From NCBI GenBank assembly GCA_951640165.1, contig OX621242.1, positions 16,113,501 through 16,177,500 on the forward strand: a stretch of DNA of 64,000 nucleotides. The letters are read 5' to 3'. Made by a program: the position numbers and the translations under genes. The DNA is from Pseudoips prasinana. Its lineage: Eukaryota; Arthropoda; Insecta; Lepidoptera; Nolidae. The notes below the pieces were generated by a model. It was not told the DNA's origin and made no database searches. It saw only the letters and a list, made by a program, of their open reading frames with translations. Positions 1 through 12,004 of this stretch are shown piece by piece (the stretch's first letter is position 1; each line of letters opens with the position of its first letter).

Positions 1-145
1 GAGCCGGTAAAGCCGTCGGTCCTGTGCCTGACCTCTTTTCGGTCGTGTTTGCGCACACACTTGAACGCTATAATATGTCCCCCGCAGATGGCTAATCTCT
101 GTTGAGACTGGCCGCCGTGGCCGAAATTCGGCTAGAAGGACATTA
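1..145 (+). mobile_element. SINE family B, 3' part at window edge
   Basis: Holds TGACCTCTTTTCGGTCGTGT, GCACACACTTGAACGCTATA and GGCCGAAATTCGGC. The head is left of base 1. Confidence 0.75.
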
Positions 146-1547
146 TACTGTAAATTTTTAGGCATGTCGGTCAAGTGATTAAACCAACAGACACATTCGC
201 AATTATAATATAAGTATGGATTATGAAGTTGTTTCGCCGCCATTTTCATTCATAAAGTAATTTGAAACACTTTGCGGTTTTAAAGTGAGATAACGTTGAT
301 GTTAATTTAAACTAAGTGCCTATGAGACACCAGCAACTTGAGAAATTGTAGCTGTACTGACTTGTAGAGAACCACTTAACTAAAAGAGCTCATAATATTT
401 AATAACATTAGCTGTATCGTATATTTTAACCGTCTTCAGAAAAGGAGGAGACTCGCAATCAATTCGAAAGTGAAGATACAACGTGTAACAAAAATAGTGA
501 ATGTGAAGCTCAACGAGAAAAATAAACGAAAAAAAGAATAGCTTGCATCAGGTGATGTAGTAGATATTATGTAAGGGAACTGAAAAATGATTTTTTGTAT
601 TTCACGAACTGGTTTTCTAAAATGTGTTGAGTTTCATTGGTATATTGCGACGGACGACGGATTTGGTATATTATTATGATGTGCTGCTTGGCGTGGTTGG
701 CAGATACTTCAAGTCGAATGTATGTTTTAAAAATTATAATTGATATGCAATTTTACGTAGAAATTTTGGCACTTATCGAATATGTATCGTGCCACTCAAT
801 ATCTTTATGTTTACAGATATGCGACGATAAACTATTATATCACACATCGCACTTAAATATAAGAATGTACGTTAAATGAAGGTGTGAATGTACGTTAATG
901 TTCGTTCCATACAAAAGGTCAATAAATAGTACAAGTCCTTGTGAAGTTATTTCTGTCACCGAGTGTACAATCGCAATTACCTTTTAGTAAAATTAGCTTT
1001 TACCGCATGCCACAAATATATTATTTATGCTTACTGATATTTAACCAAAATGTTTTTGACTAAAGCTGGTTAAAATATTTGCCGATACTTGACTTTAATA
1101 TTTATTTTAGACTACCGTTCGTGGTTGCTTGTTCTCGTTGTAAAGTGCCTAAGTTCAGATAATGGATTCGAGCAAGTGTTATTCGGTCATATTGGCACGA
1201 GAATCGAGTTTCCAGTCGCAACACGGAGTCCAGAAGCTTCCGGTAGACCTACGGGTCCTAAATAGAATTACATATGGCTAGACAGCGTTGAGATTAGACG
1301 CCATCGTAACCAAAGTAAAACCAGTAGCAATATTCATAGCCTCATAATATTGTAAACTGCAAGCATGAAATCCAATACGTAAATAATTTTCATTTTATTT
1401 AATTATATTGCTATGAAATCTTTGAAGGTTTAAAACTCCGCACCTAAGAGGACCTCCTGACCAAATGTTTTGATAAATATTTAGAACTATTGGCATTAAC
1501 ATAATTACAAAATGAAAATCAGGAACAACAAAGTAAACTAAACTTAC
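141..1547. other. unresolved 3' side of timeout
   Basis: No convincing coding exon was found. Two weak minus-strand candidates follow a good acceptor in the required phase: one after ttgcag near 1358, giving only seven residues (VYNIMRL) before a stop, and one after ctatttag near 1260, giving about 24 open codons. Neither resembles a known TIMELESS C-terminus. The real last exon may lie left of base 1. The 80-codon plus-strand reading at 637-879 has no recognisable features. Confidence 0.4.
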
Positions 1548-2010
1548 CACTGAAAACTCTTGGTATATTACTTATTATTTCTTCGGAATCGGGCAAATCT
1601 GTTTGTAACGTCTTTTTAGCGAATGACAAAATATCATCATCATTTGTTTCATCGATCTCATTATTGGCCGCATTTTCGTCGTCTTCAACAATTTTCTGCA
1701 TCTTCCCTCTATTTACGATTTCGTCGTCCGAATCACTGCGGGCACGCTTCCTATTACGTGTAATTTCATTTGTACCGCTACTTTTATTGATAACATTTTC
1801 CACGTTATTCTCTCGCATTTTCCTCAAATTGTCGAATAAATCATCGTCATCGCTAGATTCGTCTTTCTGCGATGTTTCGTTATCGACTCTGCTTTCGCTG
1901 TGCTCCGTCGAGTCTATAATAAGTTCTTTGCGAATCGCTTTCATAATGATTTCGCGCCGTTTCCTAATTGTCTCAAAGTGCAGGCTACTTGGGATTCTCC
2001 AATATTTTTC
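1548..2010 (-). CDS. timeout: timeout exon O (last resolved exon)
   Basis: This 463-nt exon encodes EKYWRIPSSLHFETIRKRRE and then a long charged, probably disordered region. That region holds acidic patches (SSDDDDLFDNLRKMRENN, EDDENAANNEIDETNDDD) and a likely nuclear signal, RNRKRARSDSDDE. YWRIPxxL matches human FWRIPAKLSPTQLRR. The acceptor is aattacag|GAA, phase 0. The donor is AGTG|gtaagt, leaving one base. If that donor were unused the frame would stop eight codons later, at 1519-1521, so a 141-residue reading from the ATG at 1944 is not a separate gene. The terminal exon was not securely found. Confidence 0.88.
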
Positions 2011-2944
2011 CTGTAATTATTGATCAAGTGAATTTTTTTTCGTACTTTTAACGCTTGTAGAATACAATTTGGAAGAACAAGCCGTGCTCTAAAGGGATAA
2101 ATATTAGCACTAATTATGTGGCACTTACGTGTAAAGATTAGGGATTTTGCAAAGGTATTGTATTGTTATTTAGTATAAAAGTTAAAAGCTTATACCATTG
2201 TTACATTTGGTCGTTCACCCGTACGGGCAATGCCATCTAAATAGCGACGATCAAGGAATAACAATTTAAAAGATCGATACAGAAGTATTTCGGGTACGGC
2301 TATTTGAATAGTAAAGGTATTTTTATTCAGGTTTAAGCAGTCGTTATTGTGTCTGAGCGGTGTACAGATTTATTAGGTACAGCAATCAAACTAACGCCTT
2401 TGAGCCCGGTCGTAACTTCAATTGCAACTCAATATGAAAACACGAAAATTGGTTTTGGGATCTTTTTGGTGCCACGGAGATTAACCATTCCGGCTATCAT
2501 AAGAATATTTAGGACATTTGATACACGTAGGCTTGCATAATCATCCCGATTACTCGCTTAATAAAGATCTTATTCTTAGTTTATTTTGATATTACAACTG
2601 CCAAACTATTTTAATTACTAGCAAGACGGGACACCAATAGGTGTTATCCAAGCGACAGAGACTATTTCCCATTCCGTAACAAAATGAAGTTAATGCCGGT
2701 GTAAGAACCGAATCTGCGCTCTTCTGGATTTATAATTGCCCTATCGGAACGCGTACGTGGTGTAAGCGTTTTTGAAGACCAAGAAATCATTTTAAACCTT
2801 CTGAGGCATCAACTTTAATCGGTAGATTGGAATAATAATGTTTCATATGTCTATAATGTGATCACTTTTTAAAAATATAAGAGTTAGTATGAGGGACAAG
2901 TTTACAACAATAGTCATGAACAAAAATAGTGCTTTATAACTTAC
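2011..2944 (-). other. timeout: timeout intron N/O
   Basis: A 934-nt intron with a GT start on the exon N side and aattacag before exon O. I see no recognisable repeat in it. The 63-codon plus-strand reading at 2349-2540 looks like chance. Confidence 0.8.
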
Positions 2945-3141
2945 CTGTTCATCGGTCGGTGGTACAACCCCAACACCCAGTAACACTTTCTTAAATAGCG
3001 CACTCTCCATAGCAGCCACGGATTCTTCAGATATCGGCACAACAGGGACTCCCTCGGCGGTGGGATCGAATCCTTCAGCCTCCTGGTCCAACGCAACTTC
3101 TTCCAAATTCTCCGCTAACCATTTAAGCGCCTCCGTTTGAT
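2945..3141 (-). CDS. timeout: timeout exon N
   Basis: This 197-nt exon encodes DQTEALKWLAENLEEVALDQ, then VPVVPISEESVAAMESALFK and KVLLGVGVVPPTDEQ. Human TIMELESS reads LLWLQNCLIRAADDREEDG, VPLVPLTEENEEAMENEQF and RKLGVRPPASGQ at the same positions. This is part of the segment reported in human to bind PARP1. The acceptor is ttgacag|AT and the donor GAACAG|gtaagt, ending in phase 0. Confidence 0.94.
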
Positions 3142-4395
3142 CTGTCAAAATAACAAAAAATCTATTAAAAATGGAAGAGAGAACAGGTGTTTTGTATTGT
3201 TTCAAGTCGCCAGATTTATTTACGCGACAAAAGTTGCCGCGTCGGTCGTGTGTCACGTGACTCAAAACTTTCTAAATATTGTCATCATTATGAAATAACC
3301 TTCCTTAAATGTATTATATTAGAAGAAAAAAGGGTAAGCGATTTTATATGAAACCTACTGCCGATCCAGATGAAACCAACACAAGTTAGACTAGCAAAAT
3401 AAAAAAGAAATCTCTGTGCCAAACTTGCAACCAATGTATTAAAGAACTACGTCACACAGAGCTGTGTTATTAAATCGAAGTTGAAATTACATGCGGCCAA
3501 ACGGCGTGGGTTGGCGAATTATTAGAAACTGAAGAACTAATAAACGAGCTCATTCCAACAAAAATCGAAAAAAAAACACAGCGTGAACAATGGAACTACG
3601 AAAAACGAACCGACTTTTTAATAGTTTTAATTTTCACGTTCATTATTTTAACGAGTTTGTGTTAGAAATTGGAGAGTAAATTGAGAATTACTTATTCGAT
3701 TAAAAAGCACAATGAAAAAATTAATTACAGAGATTTTGTTTACACGGTAACATAATTAGAAATGACGCTGCCTACGGTTATAGGTGGTACTACGGAGATT
3801 ATTACTACTTCTATGGGACTCTTTACTTCGGGGGCGGCGCTAGTATGTTGCCGATACTGCAGAAAAGTTATAAATTTCTTGAATGCGTTTTGGATAACAC
3901 ATCTGTAAGTGTTAGTTGGAAGTTTAAAGGTTGAGGTATAAATAAAATATATCCCAGATGTTCCAATCGTCCATAGGCTATCATAACCATTTAGCATAGG
4001 TGACCCGTTTACTTATTAGCTAACTGATAACTTCCTAATCCTTCTACTATAAATGCGAAAGTTTGTGAATATGCATGTTTGTTACTCTTGTCAAAGAGTA
4101 ACAAACATGATGTTAGTAATATAGCTTATAATATCCGAATATCATATAGGCTATAATTTATTAAGTTTAACGCTGGTAAACCCATGGGGCACAGCTAGTA
4201 TAAGATAACGATGAAAATAGTTATATATAAGTAATAAATAATATTTACATATAAATTGTAAAGACAATAGTAATACTAGGTAATAGTTATGTTAAAGATA
4301 TATAAAATTAGAACTTTTTTTATGTGAATAAATACTCCGCTATCCGATGCCGGGGAGAAAATTGTTATAAATAATAAAAAAATGTAAGTACGTAC
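3142..4395 (-). other. timeout: timeout intron M/N
   Basis: A 1254-nt intron that contains the non-autonomous Helitron at 4039-4198. The rest is AT-rich and unassigned. Confidence 0.8.
4039..4198 (+). mobile_element. short Helitron, complete ends
   Basis: It starts TC at 4039 after A, has the ATAAATGCGAAAGTTTGTGA signature, and ends GCACAGCTAG at 4198 followed by T. An internal inverted repeat around GTTTGTTACTC / GAGTAACAAAC suggests a stem. The body is only 160 nt. Confidence 0.82.
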
Positions 4396-4581
4396 CATTA
4401 TCGACGGCTTCCACCAACAGTTTAGCGATCTCATTAGCGGTAAGCTCGATGCGTTTCACTTGCTTCGTTTTACTAGTCAACTGCGAACTCTTGGCCTTTT
4501 TCACCGGCTTTATCTTGACTTGCTGAGGTGTATCATTATCAGAATCAGATTGGTCTGATGCTTCTGATTCTGATCCACTAC
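4396..4581 (-). CDS. timeout: timeout exon M (acidic and basic linker)
   Basis: This 186-nt exon encodes SSGSESEASDQSDSDNDTPQ, a basic stretch KIKPVKKAKSSQLTSKTKQVK, and RIELTANEIAKLLVEAVDN. The S/D/E-rich part resembles the disordered linker seen after KKRQKK in other TIMELESS proteins and holds several acidic-serine sites typical of casein kinase 2, an inference from composition only. The acceptor is ttattttag|GT and the donor AATG|gtacgt. Placement rests on phase agreement and colinearity more than on residue identity. Confidence 0.85.
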
Positions 4582-4869
4582 CTAAAATAAAGGAAAACGT
4601 TTATTTCTCAAATTTTACTTATTTATAACAAAATGGCGACTATAGCTTCGGGAGTCATTTTGACGATATCACGTTACGGGCAATAAGTATGATCTTCATG
4701 ACGGCAATAGGGAATTTACGTGTAATTTATCCTTTTTAAGCGTTGTTGAGACCCGCCGGACAATAAAATTTATGATTACAATTTTTGAGATTAAATTTAG
4801 CTTTGTATTGCGAATAATCCTATAAAATTAAAATGGAATAGTAATTACTATTTTATATTGAGTTTAAGC

Positions 4870-5100
4870 CACCTCATGAAGTGCGCCTATAAAAAAGTTT
4901 GGGGTTGAAATCCCAGGTGCGTCTAAAAGTGGTGATTAAGTTTTTATGGCTACAAAAATGTTCAGCCCGAAGTCAGGAAGTTGACGGTGGAACACCCCCG
5001 CGCTTTAGGGAGCACATGACGTCTTCGATCCTGCAATCGACCTCTCTCCGGTCACTATAGTATGCCCCGTGCAGACTCCTTTGAGAAAGACCGCCATGGC
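4870..5100 (+). mobile_element. SINE family B, degraded
   Basis: Holds GTTGAAATCCCAGGTGCGTC, TTCAGCCCGAAGTCAGGAAG and GAGAAAGACCGCCATGGCC in family order. The 65-codon reading at 5062-5259 starts inside it and is not a gene. Confidence 0.7.
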
Positions 5101-6639
5101 CTTAGTACGCTCTTACATAATAGGTACTTAGTGCGAACGAATTCGAGCTCTCGATGTGGACGAAACATTGTAATTGGCAAAACATATCACGACAGTAACA
5201 AATTATTGCGCTGCATGCCAGTCGTGAGCTCGTACACGTTCATAAGTTTAATTTTATAATCCCGTACTCAAGTCCCTGGAGGACATTATTACAATGGGAA
5301 AGCGGAAGCACAATAAAATCTTTCAAGTTCTATTTAATTAAGATCTTTTAGTATATTATTAGTTACGCCCTCGTTACGGATATACTTTATCATTATATAG
5401 TTAACATTTTCCTACCCAGTGCACAGTATCCATGAAACCACGACACCTACATGCTCCGGTAGGGTGTTAGCAAGAGAATCCTAAATTTCATCTACCAATG
5501 TGTATCGTTCGTAGCTTAACGCAGCGCCTACCCCGCGGATTGGTAGATGGTGCTGGTTCGAGACCGATCGGACGATTAAATTTATGATTTCCCATTTTTG
5601 AGCTCGTTGTTGCTATCATGCGACGACGCTTTTTGACTTTATGCTTGTATTGTATTCTACATGATTATAACGCTATTTATTTTGTTTTAAACAAAACATG
5701 ATAATCTTTATCGTATAATTAGACATTATATTTACATGCACATAATACGGGTAATCAGATATTCTTGATTCTATATCAAGAAGCTTAATAAGCTGCACAA
5801 GATTTATTTTTCATATGCTATGTGGTAGTAAAGCAGATGTTCGCTTAGAAAACCAAGTGGTTCAACTGGGTAGTCGTTATTAACAGAAGGAGTATATCGG
5901 TAGAATGATCAAATTTTAGTAATTCTCAACTACACCTTTTTTCAACAATCTAGCAACAAAATTACGTGTTAAGGGTATGAATAGGCTGAATGTGTGGAAA
6001 AAGCATTTATCTATTTGTACTTGAATCAGCAACATTCATTTAAAATGTAACAAATAGGAAAGTATTGTAATAAATTTGCACAACTAGATTTTTGATTGCC
6101 TAATGAGATTTTTTTGAACTAGTTTAGTAGGCTACAATTTGCTAACAAGCAGGTTCATTTTATGATCAATAAGGCTCTATACTAAGTATTTTTATTTGTC
6201 AATTTTAGTACTAAAAGAAAATGTGTTTTGTACACATTCAGCATATCCAATGCCTTTAAAGTATGCCGTCATGATCTAAGATTACTTCAATAATTTAAAT
6301 TAGCTACATACAATAAATAAGTTCATTGGTAAATAAAAGACTCGCTCTTATCCGCCTAATTTTAAAGAGCTAAAAATAGTACCGTTTCCATGCATGTATA
6401 TTTTATGAAGGAGCCGTTTTCGCCAAACCGAATATCGATCATCCGCATTTAGTGAACGAGACAGACTTAAGAGGAACCCCTATTGCCGCGACAGTTGTCC
6501 TCTGTATGCATATTATTTTTATGTGTGAAAGACGCCTTAGCCGAAAATTCCAACAGCACAATAAATAGATAAATAAGGTTTTGAGTCGCTGTCCTTAACA
6601 CTACGTATATATAATTTAACCATTTTTTTGATAAAGATA

Positions 6640-6755
6640 ACTGGGCATTTAATTCCTGTGTCGCGGGGTACCTTACAAACATATAATAGACGGACACAAA
6701 TTACATCCAGACTCAGAATAACTATTTATGGGTCACACAAATAACTTTGACTATA
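6640..6755 (-). mobile_element. SINE family C fragment
   Basis: Holds TGTCGCGGGGTACCTTACAA and ATGGGTCACACAAATAACTT, matching 39215-39360. Confidence 0.7.
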
Positions 6756-7942
6756 CCATATAATCATTGAAAAAGAATACGCATTAAAACTACGCTGATT
6801 TTACAATGCATGCTTTATTGATAGCGTACGTATAACTAAGTACTTATATCCAACAGACTTACTTACACGTATCACTTAAGCGATTCAAATACGGTTCAGC
6901 CCAAATTACGAGGTTTCATTAATATGACACATAAACTATACAAAATTTCAAGCGATGTTTAAATTGGTGAATAGATGATGATTTGGGGTTATAAAACAAT
7001 TTTTGATCTCTTCCAACTTCCAACTGTACTTTATTATAATCTAATAGAGTTTAAAATATGTTGGTTTTTTTATTGGCTAAGGGAGGGAAGGAAAGGTAGT
7101 CGGACATAGTGCTTCCCGGGCATTCACGGGTGATTGGGCATCCACGCCCTATATTAAAATCAGTATGAGCAACAAACAAAGAACTATCATTTGTGCTTGA
7201 CACAAATTTTGCGATTAACCCGCACGAACACCAGCTCTCCCGATCGACCGCGCTCCACTGTGGCCGAGCACTTAATTCAATACTATAGGTAAGTCAAAGT
7301 AAATATTCTCGAAGTACGTATTTGGCAGAGTACGTGTATGAGATCTCCTCTCAAAGAACTGAACGGTAGATAGCGATACCCCTTTCATATAATATTCAAA
7401 TAAAGAATTTAAATATAACACAAACTTTGAAACATTGAAGGCGACCGGGATACGAAACCCGCATATGAATATTAAAATTTAAACGTGTCAAGGATGTACA
7501 CGACGGTCTAACGAAAACTGATGTATTACAGTCGTACATGCTCACATGACATCCTAAATAATACCAAAATATCTTTTTAGTTTTATTTTAATCTTTGAAT
7601 GTATAAACGCGTAAAATGCAAGCGATCGTTTTAAAAACATTACAATTTAAAGCAATGCATATTGTGTTGTCACTAGAATTGAAAGTGCAAAAGAGCAAAA
7701 TGAATTTGGTCCAAAATTCTTTTCCAACATTGTTCCAAACTAACTTATACGAAAGTTTGGAATAGGAAATATTTGTTTTTACAGTTCAGGAATTTTACTT
7801 TTTTGTGCCATGATAGAGCCATCTTTATGTTTACACAATTATGTCTCATTAGAAGCCCTAGGCTATTTTCTTTTTGAAGGGCGAATAATCTGAATATCAC
7901 ACTTTAAAATACATATATAAATAGGTATATATAGATGTATAA

Positions 7943-8130
7943 TACGGCATTATTTACACACGGCAATCGGATCCCCAACCAAGCAGAGCTTTTATTATGG
8001 AAACCAGATAACTGATATACTACTTTTCTTTTGTAAATACATACTCAGGACAACAGACATATTCATGTACACAAATAACTGTCCTGGTTGGGACTGGAAC
8101 CCTCGACCTCCGGAGTGAAATGCAAGCATT
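7943..8130 (-). mobile_element. SINE family A
   Basis: Matches the copy at 62052-62325, with CGGCAATCGGATCCCCAACC, GGAAACCAGATAACTGATAT and the worn B box at 8090-8110. Part of the CACCCAGACT region is deleted. Confidence 0.75.
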
Positions 8131-8327
8131 TGCCTTATTTATTAAGTTTATTTGAATTATGTTTTCTCTAAATCTGAGATATAAATATCATGGCAAGATG
8201 CTTTGGGTTTGATTTCTCAGAAATATTATTTGTACTTAACATGATATACGAAGACCGATTCACAATTCCCACTGAATATTATTTATTTCTGAGAATATAT
8301 ATTTTTGTATGTTATATGTTTATTTTA

Positions 8328-8372
8328 ATATGTTAAATAAAACTAACTCACTGTTAGTTTTATTTAACATAT
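8328..8372. repeat. perfect hairpin
   Basis: Arms of 20 bp (ATATGTTAAATAAAACTAAC and its complement) with a five-base loop. Confidence 0.85.
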
Positions 8373-9989
8373 GATTATATTTTATTGAGTGCCACTGTGT
8401 AACTTTGATATTATCTACTTTTGATTTAAACCTAAGCGATACTAAACCCATCAGTACCTTTACTCAATTAAACATATACAAAATATGTTATTAGCATTCA
8501 GAGTTTTTGATTTTGAGTAGTTTACGGAGACGATTAAAATGCTCTTTTTAGGCAATAAATCAACATTTTTCCAAAAAATACTAAAATTGGCACTGGGTGT
8601 GTGCGTGTCTCTATGTGAGTGCGCGTGTATTTGTATAACACAGACAGACACAAATACACGCGAGGCTACTTTGTGTTTTCTAGAAGGGCTTCTGCCTCGT
8701 CTCGTCATATGCTCTTTCACCAGGTAACAATATAGACAGTAGATTTTATTATAACTATATAATTTAGCTACTATTATCAACTTTATGTAATGTTAACCTA
8801 AATAAAAAATGATATATTTAAAAATATTATATCGCTACGTCACAGCTGACAGCGGGCGTCTCTCTTACTACTTTAGAGCGGAGGAGACGATGGGTATCTA
8901 AGTTTTATGGTAGGCTATGGTATTCTGTGTTAGACTGTCTCTTTCATTTTTAGGATGTCAGTAGAGACGGGTGATGATGTAACTTCCCAACGAAAATAAT
9001 ATACATCTGTTAAGTTGACAGCCGATGTCATTGTGTGTCATTAAATTACACATTATTGAATACTTGTTACACATTATTGTTACTTGTACATGATAAGAGT
9101 TTGCGAGCTACGGGCTTTCTTTCAGCTGTCTTTTAGCATTTATTATAAAAGAAAAACCCCAGTTCATCTCAAAGTTATTTCGTATTGAAATCATGGTTCT
9201 ATATCCGAATATGACACAAAAACGATGCGAAATAGAGATTACATGGAACACTGTTGAATGAATAAATGGTATTAAGGTGGCGGCTTGCTATGCTCACCAC
9301 ATGCACACAATGGTAACAAAAGGGTTGTAAGTAATTAGTGTTTACGCTACGGATTGGTTCGTTATTAGATGACGACATATGTACATACATACATAAGGAT
9401 ACAAAAAAAAATCACAACGGTACGCGTTAGCAAAAGTTACGATATTAAAATAACATTTCTGATTTTTTATTCGGGCGTTGGATTGTTTGACGTTCACTTG
9501 AGTTTAATGACAATCCTGATTAACCGATTTGAACGCGTTGCCCCCAAATAGCTCTGCGAAGACAATAATCAGGGCATTTTGGTAACATAACTTTCCCTTT
9601 CTGTTATACTTTGGCAAAGTTCGTTTTATTAATATCCAAATTGCGCACAAATCTCGACGACGAAATCATGTCATACCTAGAACAAATCAAGGTAGTTAGA
9701 AACTCTCGTGACATTGTACACAACCTGACATATTATACTTGCCGGCTGAGAGACGAGAGTACGCCATCCTTGACCCTTAGTTTCCTTTCGTATCAATGAA
9801 ATGGACTCTGAAGGTCAATCAAACGGGCGGTTTTCGCGTCGTACAGTGGCGTTACATAATATGGCCTTAAAACCCAAACTTCCAATGCACTACCGCGCTA
9901 GTAACCGCCTTGAGTCGAGGTTTATACCCCGGTGATGCAATCAAAGGTTCCTAAGCTATATGTAATCGTCATGTTAAATAATAAATAAA

Positions 9990-10345
9990 AACATAATATT
10001 CTTCTATGTTCAACCGCAGATAACGGGGTCCTGGGTTCAAATCCCGGGTCACGCCTAAAGTGATTTTGGGATTACTCTGTAAAAAGAAGAAAAACTAAAT
10101 ATCAGCCCGAAGTCTGGGAGTTGGCGGTCTTACACCCCGTGCCTCGGAGAGCACGTAAAGCTGTCGGTCCAGTACCTGACCTCTTCTCGGTCGTGTCGCT
10201 AGTCGTCCCATCAGATGACGAGAGTGATGTAATATAAAGTACTCCTGTGTTTGCACACACACTTGAGCACTATAATATGTCCCGCGCATATGGCCTCCGT
10301 GGCCGCCGTGGCTGAAATTCGGCTGGGAGGACATTATTATTAGTC
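9990..10345 (+). mobile_element. tRNA-headed SINE (family B)
   Basis: The head carries TCCTGGGTTCAAATCCCGGG (B box). The body holds TCAGCCCGAAGTCTGGGAGT, TGACCTCTTCTCGGTCGTGT and GCACACACACTTGAGCACTA, and the 3' end is GGCCGCCGTGGCTGAAATTC. Confidence 0.8.
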
Positions 10346-10859
10346 ATATGCAAACTACACTATGTAAGAAATTTCATATCAAATGTCTATGTCGCTTGGT
10401 AGTACCTATTTGTCTTTTTACTAAAAACATCCCAGACGTCCTACTGACCTCCTTATTCTGTGGTATATGTTTCGTACAACGTAAACATACATCGGCTGTC
10501 AAGTCCCACCATCTAAACTGACATTCGATTACACATTATTACATGCCGAAAAATGTGTTAGTAATATGATACTTACGTTATTTTACTTTATCCTTATTTT
10601 GTCCCATTTGAAAGTACAGCGTGGGTGAAAATAAGTAAATAACTAGGACAACAGTATATATGTACTTCAGATGCCTTACCTACCTATACTAAGCCAACAG
10701 TTTTTATTTGATAATTTGAATTTGGCTTTTAATCAGGCCCTTAATATAAATGAGCCTAGTTGCTTAACCTCACCAATCACTTACAGATCGGTGAGAGCGT
10801 CTGGATATGATAAAAACATTAATTTCCAATTGGAATTTTCTTTTCTTTTTAATATAAGT

Positions 10860-11630
10860 AAAAGGACTTTTACTCACGTAGACTTTAAAAAAACCGGCCA
10901 AGTGCGAGTCGGACTCGCCCATGAAGGATTCCGCAGCAGCAAGTATTTCAGTTGATTAAATGAAAGGTAAATTGCGGTTTACGGTTTATGACGTATTAAA
11001 AAAAACCTACTTACTAGATCTCGTTCAAACCAATTTTCGTTGTTAGTTTACATTTCGTTGTTAATGTACATCATATATTTTTTTAGTTTTATCATTCTCT
11101 TATTTTAGAAGTTACAGGGGGGGGGGGGACACTCATTTTCCACTTTGGAAGTGTCTCTCGCGCAAACTATTCAGTTTAGAAAAAAATGATATTAGGAACC
11201 TCAATATCATTTTTGAAGACCTATCCATAGATGGTAGTGAATCAAGTGATCCATGTATGGGTACGATGAAAAATTTTTTTTTGAGTTTCAGTTCTATGTA
11301 TAGCAGCCCCTAAAATTATTATTATTTTTCTATTTTTGTGTAAAAATCTTAATGCGGTTCAAAGAATACATCTTCTTACCAAGTTTCAACAGTACAGCTC
11401 TTATAATTTCGGAAAAAAATGGCTGTGACATACGGACGGACAGACAGACAGATATGACGAATCTATAAGGGTTCCGTTTTTTGCCATTTGGCTACGGAAC
11501 CCTAGAAAGCGCTTGTAGTATAGTCAAGTATACGTAATCTTTCTAGGCACATACAGATATTTAAATATACCTACGGATTGTATAAAAACATTTAGAAATA
11601 AAATTTAATTTATAATAATAAAATCCCGGG
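10860..11630 (-). mobile_element. LINE 3' tail split by the dispersed repeat
   Basis: The stretches 10860-10890 (TTTACTCACGTAGACTTT) and 11506-11630 (AAGCGCTTGTAGTATAGTCA) join into the same tail found intact at 51835-52310. The dispersed repeat sits exactly between them. Confidence 0.7.
10889..11505 (+). repeat. lepidopteran dispersed repeat (ACCGGCCAAGTGCGAG type), copy 1
   Basis: Begins AAACCGGCCAAGTGCGAGTC and ends GGCTACGGAACCCTAG, with GACGGACAGACAGACAG before the 3' end. This repeat is very common in moth and butterfly genomes. It has no coding capacity. A G-run of ten or so lies inside, near 11117-11126. The copy is inserted into a LINE tail (see 10860-11630). Confidence 0.8.
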
Positions 11631-11752
11631 TCGGACCAAAACTTGATAATGGGATTATTCTATGAAGAACTAATTCGCAGGCCCCGAGTCCAGGCTCCAG
11701 AAGTTGGAGATGTCACACGTCCGTGCTTCGTGTGCACGAGAGCGCGTAACGC

Positions 11753-11816
11753 ACGAATGAAACGTGGCAACTAAACTAATATAGCTACGCTAGCTTAGTT
11801 GCCACGTTTCATTCGT
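11753..11816. repeat. palindrome with 22-bp arms
   Basis: Perfect arms containing GAATGAAACGTGGCAACTAA and its complement flank a 20-base spacer, CTAATATAGCTACGCTAGC-like. Confidence 0.85.
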
Positions 11817-12004
11817 ACGAAGAACCATTTGTTTCGACTTTTTGCTCACCTACGTAACCGAAAGAAAAATAAACTACAACATATTTTCATTTAATGGATC
11901 TAGACATAAATTTTAATACCTAGAATATGGAAAGGACGCATTTTAAAAATAAACACATTAATTTGAGAGTAAAGACAGAGCCAAGTCTAAACAGACAGAT
12001 CTCG

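Noticed and set aside
1340..1370. Terminal timeout exon coding VYNIMRL
   Set aside because: A good acceptor and correct phase, but seven residues with no family support are too little to call.
1664..2023. 119-codon plus-strand reading, serine-rich
   Set aside because: It is the antisense of timeout exon O, whose acidic codons read as serine and phenylalanine on the other strand.
8460..8780. 106-codon minus-strand reading
   Set aside because: AT-rich intron sequence with a GT-rich hairpin; no domain and no splice logic.
10095..10334. 79-codon minus-strand reading
   Set aside because: It lies in a family B SINE in antisense.
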